In this document: positions 1 to 7,128 of the stretch, piece after piece
Numbering within the stretch: position 1 is the first letter of the stretch
Layout: the number at the start of each line of letters is the position of its first letter
Origin: an uncultured Collinsella sp.
GTDB lineage: Bacteria > Actinomycetota > Coriobacteriia > Coriobacteriales > Coriobacteriaceae
Reading direction: 5' to 3'
NCBI GenBank assembly: GCA_900540845.1
Contig: UQHS01000022.1
Coordinates: forward strand, 1-23,064
DNA: 23,064 nucleotides
Notes under the pieces: generated by a model
Databases searched by the model: none
What the model saw: the letters and a program-made list of their open reading frames with translations, nothing else
Told to the model about the DNA's origin: nothing
Program-made: the position numbers and the translations under genes

Positions 1-183
1 CGGGCGGCTGCTGCGGTCGGGCGCGCCCTCGCCGCGCCGCGCGCGTGCGAGCCACTTGCCGGCGGTCTGGCGGCTGACGCCCATCTGCCTGGCTGCCTCG
101 GCGACCGGGGCGCCGGACTCGATCCGGGAGACCAGGGTCTCCCGCCCCCTCGGCGTGAGTCTTGCGTTAGGATGTTGCTCCAT
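1..183 (-). CDS. IS481-family transposase, N-terminal part (runs off window)
   Basis: Sixty-one codons are visible, from an ATG at 183 to the window edge, with no stop. The protein opens with MEQHPNARLTPRGRE and continues through a helix-turn-helix (VAEAARQMGVSRQTAGKWLARAR) to GEGAPDRSSRP. This is the usual N-terminus of IS481-type transposases, in which an HTH precedes the rve/DDE catalytic domain. The catalytic domain lies outside the window, so it is unknown whether the element is intact. The gene points away from the restriction-gene remnant at 263-640, and the insertion probably removed the 5' part of that gene. The family call rests on the HTH and the ADRSSRP-like block and is fairly firm. 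Confidence 0.75.
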   Translation of the reverse strand, partial: MEQHPNARLTPRGRETLVSRIESGAPVAEAARQMGVSRQTAGKWLARARRGEGAPDRSSRP

Positions 184-240
184 GGGAGGGCCCCCTTCGC
201 CATGAATCTAGACAACTCACAGCATGCGGGAGCCCTCCCT
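184..240. repeat. Probable IS end / leader with short inverted repeat
   Basis: Between the transposase start and the first Res-like codons lies a short segment. It holds the 8-bp inverted pair GGGAGGGC (184-191) and GCCCTCCC (231-238), separated by 39 bp. It must contain the outer end of the insertion sequence. The exact terminal inverted repeat and target duplication cannot be fixed, because the other end of the element is outside the window. Confidence 0.35.
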
Positions 241-262
241 ATTTGTCATCACCCGGATGTAA

Positions 263-640
263 ACAACGTCTTGGCACACAACAGCTAGCGGCAAGAGTCT
301 GTATAACTACGTCGTCTACGACTCCTCGACTGTCGAGAAGTCTTACGTACTCGCCCTTGACCAGTCGGAACAGGTGAAAGTGTTCGCCAAGCTCCCGAGC
401 AAGTTCAAGATCGATACTCCTCTTGGCAGCTACAACCCTGACTGGGCATACGTCGAAGAGGTCGAAGGCAAAGAGCGTGTCTATTTCGTTATGGAGACCA
501 AGGGTGGAGGAAATGGAACCCCGAACTTGAGGCCGACCGAGAAGGCTAAGATCGAATGCGCGCAGAAGCATTTTGACGCTTTGGCAATGGATGACGTCGT
601 GTACGACGTTGAGACGACTTATCACTACGCGGTTTTGTAG
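263..640 (+). pseudogene. Type III restriction enzyme Res subunit, C-terminal remnant
   Basis: The open frame runs from just after a TAA at 260-262 to a TAG at 638-640 and has no credible start; the first in-frame GTG is at 374. From about 302 it reads LYNYVVYDSSTVEK, then VKVFAKLPSKFKIDTPLG, then SYNPDWA and VYFVMETKGG. These blocks match the C-terminal PD-(D/E)XK nuclease domain of type III restriction Res proteins: the Asp of NPDW and the Glu and Lys of METK are the expected active-site residues. Full Res proteins are roughly 900-1,000 residues, so only about the last 115 codons remain and the helicase domains are gone. The IS481 element on the left is the likely cause. The DUF262 gene begins 13 bp downstream, so the two once formed one defence operon. 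Confidence 0.72.
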
Positions 641-653
641 GACGGAGATAGAC

Positions 654-2360
654 ATGGAAGCGGGAAAAGCTCAAATTAGCACAGTGTTCAATGGGTCAAG
701 ATTGCTCGAAATTCCTTTTTACCAGCGTGCTTACGTTTGGGGCGAAGAGCAATGGGAGCGGTTTCTTTCCGACATGGAATATGTTACTGCCACCAATAGG
801 CCCTACTTCTTGGGCTCCATTATCTTGAAGCAGACCGCTTCGGGAAACACGTGGGATGAGATCTCCGATGTGCGTACGGTCATCGATGGGCAGCAGCGCT
901 TGACCACAACCGTGCTTTTCTTCAAGGCCCTTTGCATGAAACTGGGTAAAGCGGATCTTTTTGTCAGGGACTTTATTCTCGAGACCGGTGACGTCGCTTT
1001 GCTTCACGGAAAGAATGACCACAAGGCCTTTGAGGCTGTTGCGAATCGAGTCGACGGCGAGCCTTTGGAAGAGGATTCTTCTAATGTTGTTAAGGCATAC
1101 AACTATTTCTTGCGTTCCATCGATACTGAGAAAGTGGATCGCGGCATCATAAAGAAGTATGTCCAGTTTGTCTGCATTGATCTAAATGAAGACGAGGATG
1201 AGCAGCAGATATTCGATACGATCAACTCGCTTGGCGTTAGATTGACCACAGCCGAACTGCTCAAAAACTATTTCTTCAACAGAGACAACATTGATGAGTA
1301 TGCCAGCCATTGGGTGAGCATTTTTGAGGCTAACGCTGATCAGCGTGACTATTGGGACCAGGAGATTGTGACCGGCCGAATCAAGCGTTCCCTTATTGAC
1401 CTTTTCTTTGATTCCTTCTTGCAGATTACTGTTCAGGACAGAGCGTACGGAGTCAGCGCCGAAGACAAAATAGCTTATTCGCGAACAGGCAATCTGTTTC
1501 AATCCTACAAAGACTTCATCAGCAGATACTGCTCCGGAGACAAGAGCTCAATTCTTGAGAAGATGAAGCCCTATGCGAAGCTGTTCGAGGAAACTTTCAA
1601 ACCCGAATATTGCCAAGAATCGATGCCGGCGTGTCCTGGCATCGAAAGAATCAATGTGCTCATATTCGGATTAAAGAATTCAACGCTTATCCCGTACGTG
1701 CTTTACATGCGAAAGAACGTCGCTTCAGCTATCGAAGAGGCCAAGGTCTTCTCGACACTCGAAAGCTACATCATGCGAAGAATGGTTGTTCATGCAACGA
1801 CCAAAAACTATAACAGGCTGTTTACCTCGATGATTCTTAACGAAGTCCTCAATTCCGACGATTTGAGGGCAGCCTTAGAATCTGACAGCGAGTCAACAAC
1901 CTACATACCCGATGACGTAGAATTAAAGGACGGCTTCGAGAATTCAAGGCTTACGAATCTGCAGTCAAAAGGAATCCTGTACTTCCTCGAAAGCGCTATC
2001 AGGCCAAGTGCCAGCAGCACGAAGTTGCTGGGCTTTGACCAATACAGTCTTGAGCATATGATGCCTAAGAAATGGCGCAATAATTGGGGCGCCCTCGACG
2101 CCGATCCGGCAAGAGAGAGGGATAAAGTTCTATTGACTCTTGGCAACTTGGCCATCATTACTGGGTCCTTGAATTCTTCGATACGAGATGCTGATTGGAA
2201 GATCAAAAAGACCGGAAAGAGCTCGAAAAGCGGATTGCTTGAATGCTCTGGCGGCATCGTTACGATGAACGGCGCCACAGAGAAGGATCTGTGGAACGAA
2301 GATGAGATCAATGCTCGAGGCTTGTGGCTTGCGGAAAAAGCGCTTGAAGTTTGGAAATAG
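654..2360 (+). CDS. DUF262/DUF1524 (GmrSD-like) nuclease
   Basis: This 568-residue protein has the two-part layout of GmrSD-type type IV restriction enzymes, which cleave modified phage DNA using an NTP-dependent N-terminal domain and an HNH-like C-terminal domain. The DUF262 part shows IPFYQRAYVW (residues 20-29), IDGQQRLTT (77-85) and FDTINSLGVRLTTAELLKNY. The DUF1524 part shows SLEHMMPKKW with the putative catalytic His468, followed by LLTLGNLAIITGSLNSS. The start at 654 is chosen because GGAG sits 8 nt upstream and the IPFYQR block then falls at the usual distance; an earlier ATG at 573 lies inside the Res frame and is unlikely. The gene is intact, with lower GC than the chromosomal genes to the right, as expected for transferred defence DNA. 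The specific substrate is unknown. Confidence 0.9.
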   Translation: MEAGKAQISTVFNGSRLLEIPFYQRAYVWGEEQWERFLSDMEYVTATNRPYFLGSIILKQTASGNTWDEISDVRTVIDGQQRLTTTVLFFKALCMKLGKADLFVRDFILETGDVALLHGKNDHKAFEAVANRVDGEPLEEDSSNVVKAYNYFLRSIDTEKVDRGIIKKYVQFVCIDLNEDEDEQQIFDTINSLGVRLTTAELLKNYFFNRDNIDEYASHWVSIFEANADQRDYWDQEIVTGRIKRSLIDLFFDSFLQITVQDRAYGVSAEDKIAYSRTGNLFQSYKDFISRYCSGDKSSILEKMKPYAKLFEETFKPEYCQESMPACPGIERINVLIFGLKNSTLIPYVLYMRKNVASAIEEAKVFSTLESYIMRRMVVHATTKNYNRLFTSMILNEVLNSDDLRAALESDSESTTYIPDDVELKDGFENSRLTNLQSKGILYFLESAIRPSASSTKLLGFDQYSLEHMMPKKWRNNWGALDADPARERDKVLLTLGNLAIITGSLNSSIRDADWKIKKTGKSSKSGLLECSGGIVTMNGATEKDLWNEDEINARGLWLAEKALEVWK

Positions 2361-2374
2361 CAAACATTGATTTG

Positions 2375-2405
2375 CAAGGTGGCCCTTATATTGAGGGTCA
2401 CCTTG
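2375..2405 (+). terminator. Terminator-like hairpin after the DUF262 gene
   Basis: CAAGGTG at 2375-2381 pairs with CACCTTG at 2399-2405. The stem continues through a G-T pair and CCCT/AGGG, around a 7-nt loop. The following plus-strand bases are T-rich but interrupted, so the hairpin is clear while termination strength is uncertain. It lies between two convergent genes. Confidence 0.6.
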
Positions 2406-2422
2406 TCGTTTCGTGTGTTGTT

Positions 2423-2845
2423 TTACAGAATGCGAATGAGATGAACTTCTAGATAAAGCGATAGACAGCTGTTTGGTCCACGGAGATTGTCTAATGATGC
2501 ATAGCGCTCTCCTACACAGTTACTAGTGATGCCGACGCGGGAAAGGTAGAGGGACCCGCTATCCATATTATCGTTTCCGCCAGCGCGCCTTACGAAGTTG
2601 CAAGCATCACCGGGATATATTTTCGCCCGCACTCCTAAAGCGTCCTTTTCAATCAAGACGTCGCATTCATCGAAACGCAGAATGACGGGGTAGTACCATC
2701 CTGATTCTTCATCGTTGGCGTCCCGCATTGCATAAGCCCCTACGTAGTATTGAGGAGATGCGAGGGCGACCACATCAGGAACAGAAGAGCAATCTGACGT
2801 ATCGCCATACAAGGCGACGGTGATTTCGCATCGCTTGTTGTCCAT
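2423..2845 (-). CDS. Hypothetical protein, 140 residues
   Basis: I do not recognise this protein. It starts at an ATG with a very good ribosome-binding site (AAAGGAG, 5-6 nt upstream on the minus strand). It has no signal peptide or membrane segment. It is acidic and contains five cysteines, among them one in EITVALYGDTSDCSS, one in FDECDVLIE and one in DACNFVRR. The composition (many Tyr, Asp, Asn) is soluble-protein-like, with little sign of being a shadow frame. It sits convergent to the DUF262 gene and downstream of the dead integrase on the same strand. It is therefore probably accessory cargo of the mobile element. No function is proposed. Confidence 0.55.
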   Translation of the reverse strand: MDNKRCEITVALYGDTSDCSSVPDVVALASPQYYVGAYAMRDANDEESGWYYPVILRFDECDVLIEKDALGVRAKIYPGDACNFVRRAGGNDNMDSGSLYLSRVGITSNCVGERYASLDNLRGPNSCLSLYLEVHLIRIL

Positions 2846-2962
2846 AATCGCTCCTTTCGTTTCCGGACACTCCGAGGATTCTACGGCGTTAACTCGCTGG
2901 CCTTTGTCCCCATGAGGCTATGGTCTTCGACCTTTTGCGTGCAGAGTTCGGGCAGGGCATGG

Positions 2963-4041
2963 TTAACCTTCCTTGGAGCAGTCAAGAGCGTTGGCAATCT
3001 CAGCCTGCTTGTTCGGGAAAAGATGAGCGTAGCGATAGGTGATATCAGTACTCTCGTGGCCAACTCGATCAGCAATCGCCAGCGCGGAGAAGCCCATCTC
3101 GATGAGCAAGGAAACATGGCCGTGTCTTAGGTCATGGACTCTGATCCTCTTGACGCCGGATTCTTTGCATCCGCGCTCCATCTCGTGCGTCAAGTAGTAC
3201 TTCGTTACGTCGAAGATGCGGTCATGGGGGCCAAGGTCGTCCCTGAGGTCTTCCAGGTACTCCTTCATCTCCTCGGCGAGGAACTTGGGCATGGCGATCC
3301 TTCGCACGGAGTTCGGAGTCTTCGGGTCTGTGATGGTGTCGATGCCCTTCAAGCGCTGATACGATTTCGTAATGCTCAGCTCCGAAGTCTCGAAGATGAA
3401 GTCGGATGGGGTGAGGGCGAGTAGCTCTCCGCAGCCGATACCCGTCCAGTAGAGGATCTCGAAAGCGTAAAAGTTAGAGGCTTGTCCATGATGGCCTCCG
3501 AGAACTTCAGATACTCCTGTTTCGTCCAGAAATTCATTTCGCTGCCTTTCTTCGAGCCCATCTTCGTGACCTTCCTGCATGGGTTGCCCGTCAGGTCGTA
3601 ATAGCGCTCGGCATGGTTGAAGATGGCATTCAGCTGGTTATTGATGGTTCTGAGATACGTGGCCGAGTACGGCTTCCCGTTGGCGTCCCTGTGGTCGATA
3701 AGCTGGTTTTGCCAACGAACGACATCAATAGGCTTGATCTCGGACATCCTCATCTTCCCGAAGAAGGGAATAATCTTGTCTTTGATCATGTACTCCTTGG
3801 TCAGCCAGGTGTGATCCCTGATTCGAGGCTTGATCTCGGTAGCGTACACGTCGACGAAGTCCGCGAAGAGCATGTCCATGGTGCCGTTATGGACTGCCAG
3901 GAAGTCCTTCTCCCACATAAGCGCTTCGAGCTCGGTGGCAAAGCCCCTCTTGACCTTATGGCGCTTCGCACCCCTGCCATCACGGTAGAAGCACTGGGAG
4001 TAGAACGTCCCGTTCTCGCTTCTATATACGGGCATCTTCAT
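2963..4041 (-). pseudogene. int: Tyrosine recombinase (integrase), frameshifted and active-site mutated
   Basis: The two halves together make a phage/ICE integrase of about 355 residues. The N-terminal half (4041 down to about 3470) has an arm-binding start (MPVYRSENGTFYSQCFYRDG) and a core-binding domain (FVDVYATEIKPRIRDHTW). The C-terminal half (about 3470 to 2963) has VHDLRHGHVSLL and VGHESTDITYRYAHLF, giving the box II His and Arg, the GH pair and the Tyr nucleophile. The frame breaks in an A4 run (T4 on the coding strand) at 3469-3472; one extra T would restore TFYAFEILYW. Separately, the box I arginine expected in TGIR-x-GELL is Gly (codon 3434-3436, TGIGCGELL). Two independent lesions argue for a true pseudogene. 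The start is uncertain (TTG 4050, ATG 4041 or ATG 4035), and it overlaps the excisionase end. Confidence 0.85.
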
Positions 4042-4228
4042 CACCGGCAAAGAATCTTGCCTCGAAGTGGTCAGAGCGGACGCGGCCCTTGACCACCGCG
4101 CGGCCCTTCTTAATCTGCTCCTCGTTCATCTCCTGGATGATCTTATAGGCGAACCCTTTCGACATGTTCAGCCTCTGTGCGACCTGCTCTGCGTTGAGCA
4201 TGGTTGGCTTGCCTCCTTCCTGGTTCAT
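4022..4228 (-). CDS. xis: Excisionase-like small HTH DNA-binding protein
   Basis: This 68-residue protein contains a MerR/excisionase-type winged-helix start, MLNAEQVAQRLNMSKGFAYKII, and a basic tail. Xis proteins of this size bend DNA at attachment sites and steer the integrase towards excision. The start at 4228 has an excellent AGGAGG 5 nt upstream; a second ATG ten codons in is also possible. Its 3' end overlaps the integrase start by about 20 bp, which is the usual translational coupling of xis and int. It is transcribed away from the operator region shared with the XRE repressor. Assignment as Xis rather than a generic HTH protein relies on this context. Confidence 0.8.
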   Translation of the reverse strand: MNQEGGKPTMLNAEQVAQRLNMSKGFAYKIIQEMNEEQIKKGRAVVKGRVRSDHFEARFFAGDEDARI

Positions 4229-4243
4229 TTATCCTCCTAACAT

Positions 4244-4259
4244 CGTACGAATACGTACG
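4244..4259. promoter_or_regulatory. Operator half of a pair (CGTACG-N4-CGTACG)
   Basis: The site reads CGTACGAATACGTACG: two CGTACG half-sites with a 4-bp spacer. It lies 15 bp upstream of the xis start. A matching site is at 4282-4297. Two near-identical dyads between divergent xis and repressor genes are what a phage-type repressor operator looks like. The binding protein is inferred to be the XRE protein at 4336. Confidence 0.65.
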
Positions 4260-4281
4260 TTATATATGAGCGAATCATAAT

Positions 4282-4297
4282 CGTACGTTTGCGTACG
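4282..4297. promoter_or_regulatory. Operator half of a pair (CGTACG-N4-CGTACG)
   Basis: The site reads CGTACGTTTGCGTACG, the same half-sites and spacing as the site at 4244, with centres 38 bp apart. It lies 38 bp upstream of the XRE repressor start, where it could control the repressor's own promoter. An AT-rich stretch (4260-4281) lies between the two operators and probably holds the promoter elements, but no clear -35/-10 pair could be assigned. Confidence 0.65.
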
Positions 4298-4335
4298 GTG
4301 CTAGAATTACGAGGTTTAGATGTTCAGGAGGGAAG

Positions 4336-4749
4336 ATGACGACTGGCGAGAAAATCAGGTACTACCGCAAGCTTCGCGGGCTCTATCAGGGAGAGCTGGG
4401 CGAGAAGATTGGTGTCTCCGAGGGTGCAATCCGTCACTATGAGACGGATTGCAGGACTCCTAAGCAGCCTCAGGTGGAAGCCATCGCCGAAGCTCTCGAC
4501 ATCTCTCCGCTTGCCCTGAAGGACTTCGGGGTAGAGAACGCCCGAGACCTCTTGGGCCTCCTTCTGCAGCTGGAGGACGAGTTCGGCATCGTACCTGCCG
4601 AGGATGGATCTGGCCTTTCAATCGATGCGTCTGCCGAGAAGGCGCCTAAGACAACTCAGATGCTCAAGGCCTGGGCTGTAAAGCGAAACGAATTGGAATC
4701 CGGAGAGATCACGCCAGAGGAATACGCCGACTGGAAGGCTAAGTTCTAG
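4336..4749 (+). CDS. XRE-family helix-turn-helix repressor
   Basis: This 137-residue protein has an N-terminal Cro/CI-type HTH (GEKIRYYRKLRGLYQGELGEKIGVSEGAIRHYE, about residues 4-36) followed by PQVEAIAEALDISPLAL. The C-terminal region (about 65-137) is acidic and helical, with no RecA-cleavable LexA-type peptidase motif visible, so control is probably not SOS cleavage. The ribosome-binding site is AGGAGGG, 5 nt before the ATG. It is divergent from xis across the paired operators, which makes it the probable repressor of excision genes and of itself. It is followed at once by a palindrome (AGTAAATATTTACT, 4751-4764) and then a strong terminator. Confidence 0.85.
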   Translation: MTTGEKIRYYRKLRGLYQGELGEKIGVSEGAIRHYETDCRTPKQPQVEAIAEALDISPLALKDFGVENARDLLGLLLQLEDEFGIVPAEDGSGLSIDASAEKAPKTTQMLKAWAVKRNELESGEITPEEYADWKAKF

Positions 4750-4773
4750 GAGTAAATATTTACTGAAACGTGC

Positions 4774-4822
4774 GCAGGTGGCTTTTCCCCTTCAATTGGG
4801 AGTAAAGCCACCTGCTTTTCTT
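4774..4822 (+). terminator. Rho-independent terminator of the XRE repressor gene
   Basis: A perfect 12-bp stem, GCAGGTGGCTTT (4774-4785) with AAAGCCACCTGC (4804-4815), encloses an 18-nt loop and is followed by TTTTCTT. One GGAGTAAA half-site lies across the loop and the 3' arm, so a protein bound there could interact with this terminator; that is speculative. Confidence 0.85.
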
Positions 4823-4872
4823 ATGCCTGAAACCCATTATTCGAAGTGGGTCAAAACCGATGAAATCGCTTA

Positions 4873-4894
4873 GGGGAGTAAATTTTTACTCCCC
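4873..4894. promoter_or_regulatory. Perfect palindrome, strongest GGAGTAAA site
   Basis: Arms GGGGAGTAAA and TTTACTCCCC (10 bp each, perfect) are separated by TT. It is the most symmetric member of the half-site cluster and is a good candidate for a dimeric DNA-binding protein. As RNA it would form a hairpin with almost no loop, which argues for action at the DNA level. Confidence 0.55.
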
Positions 4895-5106
4895 ATTGTT
4901 GACCTGCGGTTTTGCTGAAAAGCCACCATATTTCATCCTGTTGAGTTTCAGTTGAGTTTTGGGGCTCATTTCGGCCAACTGGGACAGGCAACTGGGGCAA
5001 TTTACTCCCTCAACAAACCTTTTACTCCCCGTCCGTAGGGTGCCGTCACGTTCGCCCCGTACGGCGATTAGGAGTAAATACACCTAAAACAGCAGGTCAA
5101 ATGGGT

Positions 5107-5144
5107 AAAAAATACCCCCGACTTTGCATGAAAATCGGGGGTAT
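5107..5144 (-). terminator. Rho-independent terminator of guaA
   Basis: Arms ATACCCCCGA (5112-5121) and TCGGGGGTAT (5135-5144) form a 10-bp stem. On the minus strand it is followed by TTTTT. It lies about 110 bp beyond the guaA stop codon. A second, weaker GC hairpin (CCCCC/GGGGG, 5160-5177) lies between the two. Confidence 0.85.
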
Positions 5145-5256
5145 CTCGTTCAATTTATTCCCCCAAGTCGCTGGGGGCTTTGCGTTTCTCCCGTACGCTG
5201 CGACACTCTGCGGTACTCAGCGGACGGAAGAACAACGCTTCAAAATTGCCTCTCGG

Positions 5257-6867
5257 CTACTCCCACTCGATCGTCGCCGGGGGCTTGCTCGTGATGTCGT
5301 ACGCCACGCGGTTGATGCCCGGAACCTCGGCCACGATGCGGCCGGAGATGCGCACAAGCACCTCGTAGGGCAGGCGCGCCCAGTCGGCGGTCATGGCGTC
5401 GCTGCTCTCCACGGCGCGCAGGATCACGGGACGCGCGTAGGTGCGCTCGTCGCCCATCACGCCCACGGACTTGATGTCGGGCAGCACGCAGAAGTACTGC
5501 CAGCAGGAATGCTCGCTGTTGCGCTCGCCGGTCTGCTCGAACAGGCGCGCGTTGTACGCGTCCAGCTCCTCGCGCACGATGGCGTCGGCGCTCTTCAAGA
5601 TCTCCAGCTTCTCGGGGCTCACAGCTCCGATGATGCGGATGGCAAGACCCGGGCCCGGGAACGGCTGGCGGTACACGATGTGCTCCGGCAAACCAAGCGC
5701 CAAACCGAGCTCGCGAACCTCGTCCTTAAAGAAATGGTCGAGCGGCTCGATGAGGTCAAAATGCACACCCTCAGGGAACGGAATCAGATTGTGGTGGCTC
5801 TTGATGGTGGCCGTCTTGCCGCCGGTCTTGCGCGCGCCACTCTCGATGATGTCGGGATAAATGGTGCCCTGGGCCAGGTACTTCACGGGGCGACCGTCGC
5901 ACTCGAGCTCCTTGGCCACGGCGAAGAACTCGTTCCAGAACTGCGTGCCGATGATGCGGCGCTTCTCCTCGGGGTCGGTCACGCCATCGAGCAGCGCGGC
6001 ATAGCGCGCTTCCGCATGCACGTGCACGAAGTCGACGTCGAACTGCTTGGTGAAGACCTCCTCGACCTGCTCGGGCTCGCCTTTGCGCAGCAGTCCATGA
6101 TTGATGAACACACAGGTCATCTGGCGTCCCACGGCACGGGCGCCGAGCGCGGCCACCACGGAAGAGTCGACGCCACCGGAGAGCGCCAAGATTACGCGGT
6201 CCTCGCCCACGGCGGCGCGAAACTCGCTCGACATGGTCTCGACCAGGTTGTCCATGGTCCACGTGGCCTCAAGCCCACAGATATCGAACAGGAAGTTGCG
6301 CAGCAGCTGCTGGCCATACTCGGTGTGCTTGACCTCGGGGTGGAACTGCGTGGTGTAGATGCGACGCTCAGCGTTCTCCATCGCGGCGACCGGGCACACG
6401 GAGGTGCTGGCCGTCACGGCGAAGCCTTCGGGCACGTGACTCACGGCATCGCGATGGCTCATCCACACCGTCTGCTCGAGCGGCGTGGCATTGAACAGTG
6501 CGCTCTCGCGGTCGCGCTCGATGGTCGCCGGGCCGTACTCGCCAATCTCGGAATGGCCCACCTCGCCGCCGAGCGTCACGGCGGTCACCTGATGACCATA
6601 GCAAAAGCCCAGGATGGGCAGACCGAGCTCATAGATAGCCGGATCGACCGTGGGCGCATCCTCCGCATACACCGACGCGGGACCGCCGGACAAAATCAGC
6701 GCCGCGGGCGCCATCTCGCGCACCTCATCGGCGCTGATATCGCACGGGACAATCTCGGAATACACGTGCAGATCGCGCACGCGACGGGCGATGAGCTGCG
6801 CATACTGGGCGCCAAAGTCAAATACCAGGACCTTCTGCGCGGTCTGCTCGGATGCCTTCTGGGTCAT
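5257..6867 (-). CDS. guaA: GMP synthase (glutamine-hydrolysing)
   Basis: GMP synthase makes GMP from XMP, ATP and glutamine in the last step of cytosolic guanine nucleotide synthesis. The 536-residue length is normal. The N-terminal class I amidotransferase domain has the nucleophile Cys89 (GFCYGHQ) and His176/Glu178 (QFHPEVK). The ATP pyrophosphatase domain has the PP-loop LSGGVDSS (229-236). The C-terminal dimerisation domain ends in the family signature KPPATIEWE. The start at 6867 is preferred over the in-frame ATG at 6906, because GGGAGG lies 5 nt upstream and the FDFGAQY block then sits near the N-terminus. The gene has its own terminator at 5107 and a candidate promoter at 6955-6983. 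Its 3' end faces the mobile region, and 3' ends of guaA are known integration sites for genomic islands. Confidence 0.98.
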   Translation of the reverse strand: MTQKASEQTAQKVLVFDFGAQYAQLIARRVRDLHVYSEIVPCDISADEVREMAPAALILSGGPASVYAEDAPTVDPAIYELGLPILGFCYGHQVTAVTLGGEVGHSEIGEYGPATIERDRESALFNATPLEQTVWMSHRDAVSHVPEGFAVTASTSVCPVAAMENAERRIYTTQFHPEVKHTEYGQQLLRNFLFDICGLEATWTMDNLVETMSSEFRAAVGEDRVILALSGGVDSSVVAALGARAVGRQMTCVFINHGLLRKGEPEQVEEVFTKQFDVDFVHVHAEARYAALLDGVTDPEEKRRIIGTQFWNEFFAVAKELECDGRPVKYLAQGTIYPDIIESGARKTGGKTATIKSHHNLIPFPEGVHFDLIEPLDHFFKDEVRELGLALGLPEHIVYRQPFPGPGLAIRIIGAVSPEKLEILKSADAIVREELDAYNARLFEQTGERNSEHSCWQYFCVLPDIKSVGVMGDERTYARPVILRAVESSDAMTADWARLPYEVLVRISGRIVAEVPGINRVAYDITSKPPATIEWE

Positions 6868-6954
6868 AAACCCTCCCAACTGGTCCGCCGCGAGCAGCGG
6901 CATCACACGAAAATAATTGATACATCATACTCGCCAAGCTGGCAGTACGCAGAA

Positions 6955-6983
6955 TCCATACAGAGTTTTACATCGTTCCGCAA
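6955..6983 (-). promoter_or_regulatory. Candidate sigma70 promoter of guaA
   Basis: On the minus strand TTGCGG (6978-6983) and TATGGA (6955-6960) are separated by exactly 17 bp. The resulting leader of about 80 nt shows no recognisable purine riboswitch. The spacing is ideal, but the boxes are only partial matches. Confidence 0.45.
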
Positions 6984-7000
6984 CATGCAGCAAAGGGCGC

Positions 7001-7016
7001 GCCCCGGCGCCGGGGC
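7001..7016. repeat. Perfect 16-bp palindrome between guaA and the asparaginase gene
   Basis: GCCCCGGCGCCGGGGC is fully self-complementary. It lies upstream of both divergent genes, 18 bp upstream of the candidate guaA -35 box. It could be a regulator site or simply a product of high GC. A -10-like TACAAT at 7059-7064, upstream of the asparaginase gene, has no good -35 partner. Confidence 0.4.
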
Positions 7017-7128
7017 AAACGCCCCCACTTGCCACCTCCGCCCTCTACCTGCATCCTCTACAATGCATGCAGCAAGCCATTTCGCTTCATTCAGGAGCAA
7101 TCGCCATACATCAAAGGGAGCAGCACGC

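Larger units (their letters stand above)
4751..5081. repeat. Cluster of eight GGAGTAAA half-sites
   Basis: The octamer or its complement recurs at 4749-4764 (palindrome, two halves, the second one degenerate at its end), 4799-4806, 4873-4894 (perfect 10-bp-arm palindrome, two halves), 5001-5009, 5021-5030 and 5071-5078. Four are flanked by additional G or C residues. The segment also contains an inverted pair GGTGGCTTTT (4778) and AAAAGCCACC (4918). There is no convincing gene here. The stretch lies between the mobile-element repressor and the guaA terminator. It could be an array of protein-binding sites at the element end, or an intergenic repeat family. Confidence 0.7.

Noticed and set aside
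239..655. A 138-codon minus-strand frame opposite the Res remnant
   Set aside because: The plus strand carries recognisable Res motifs, and this frame is their complement with no family likeness.
4886..5083. A 65-codon minus-strand frame in the repeat cluster
   Set aside because: It has no family features and runs through the GGAGTAAA repeats, so it is more likely an accident of the repeats than a gene.
6868..7000. Purine riboswitch in the guaA leader
   Set aside because: No conserved purine-aptamer core or three-way junction could be found in the roughly 80-nt leader.
5101..7128. Long plus-strand extension in frame with the asparaginase
   Set aside because: This part is antisense to guaA and its intergenic flank. 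The asparaginase has its own ribosome-binding site and normal N-terminus at 7129.
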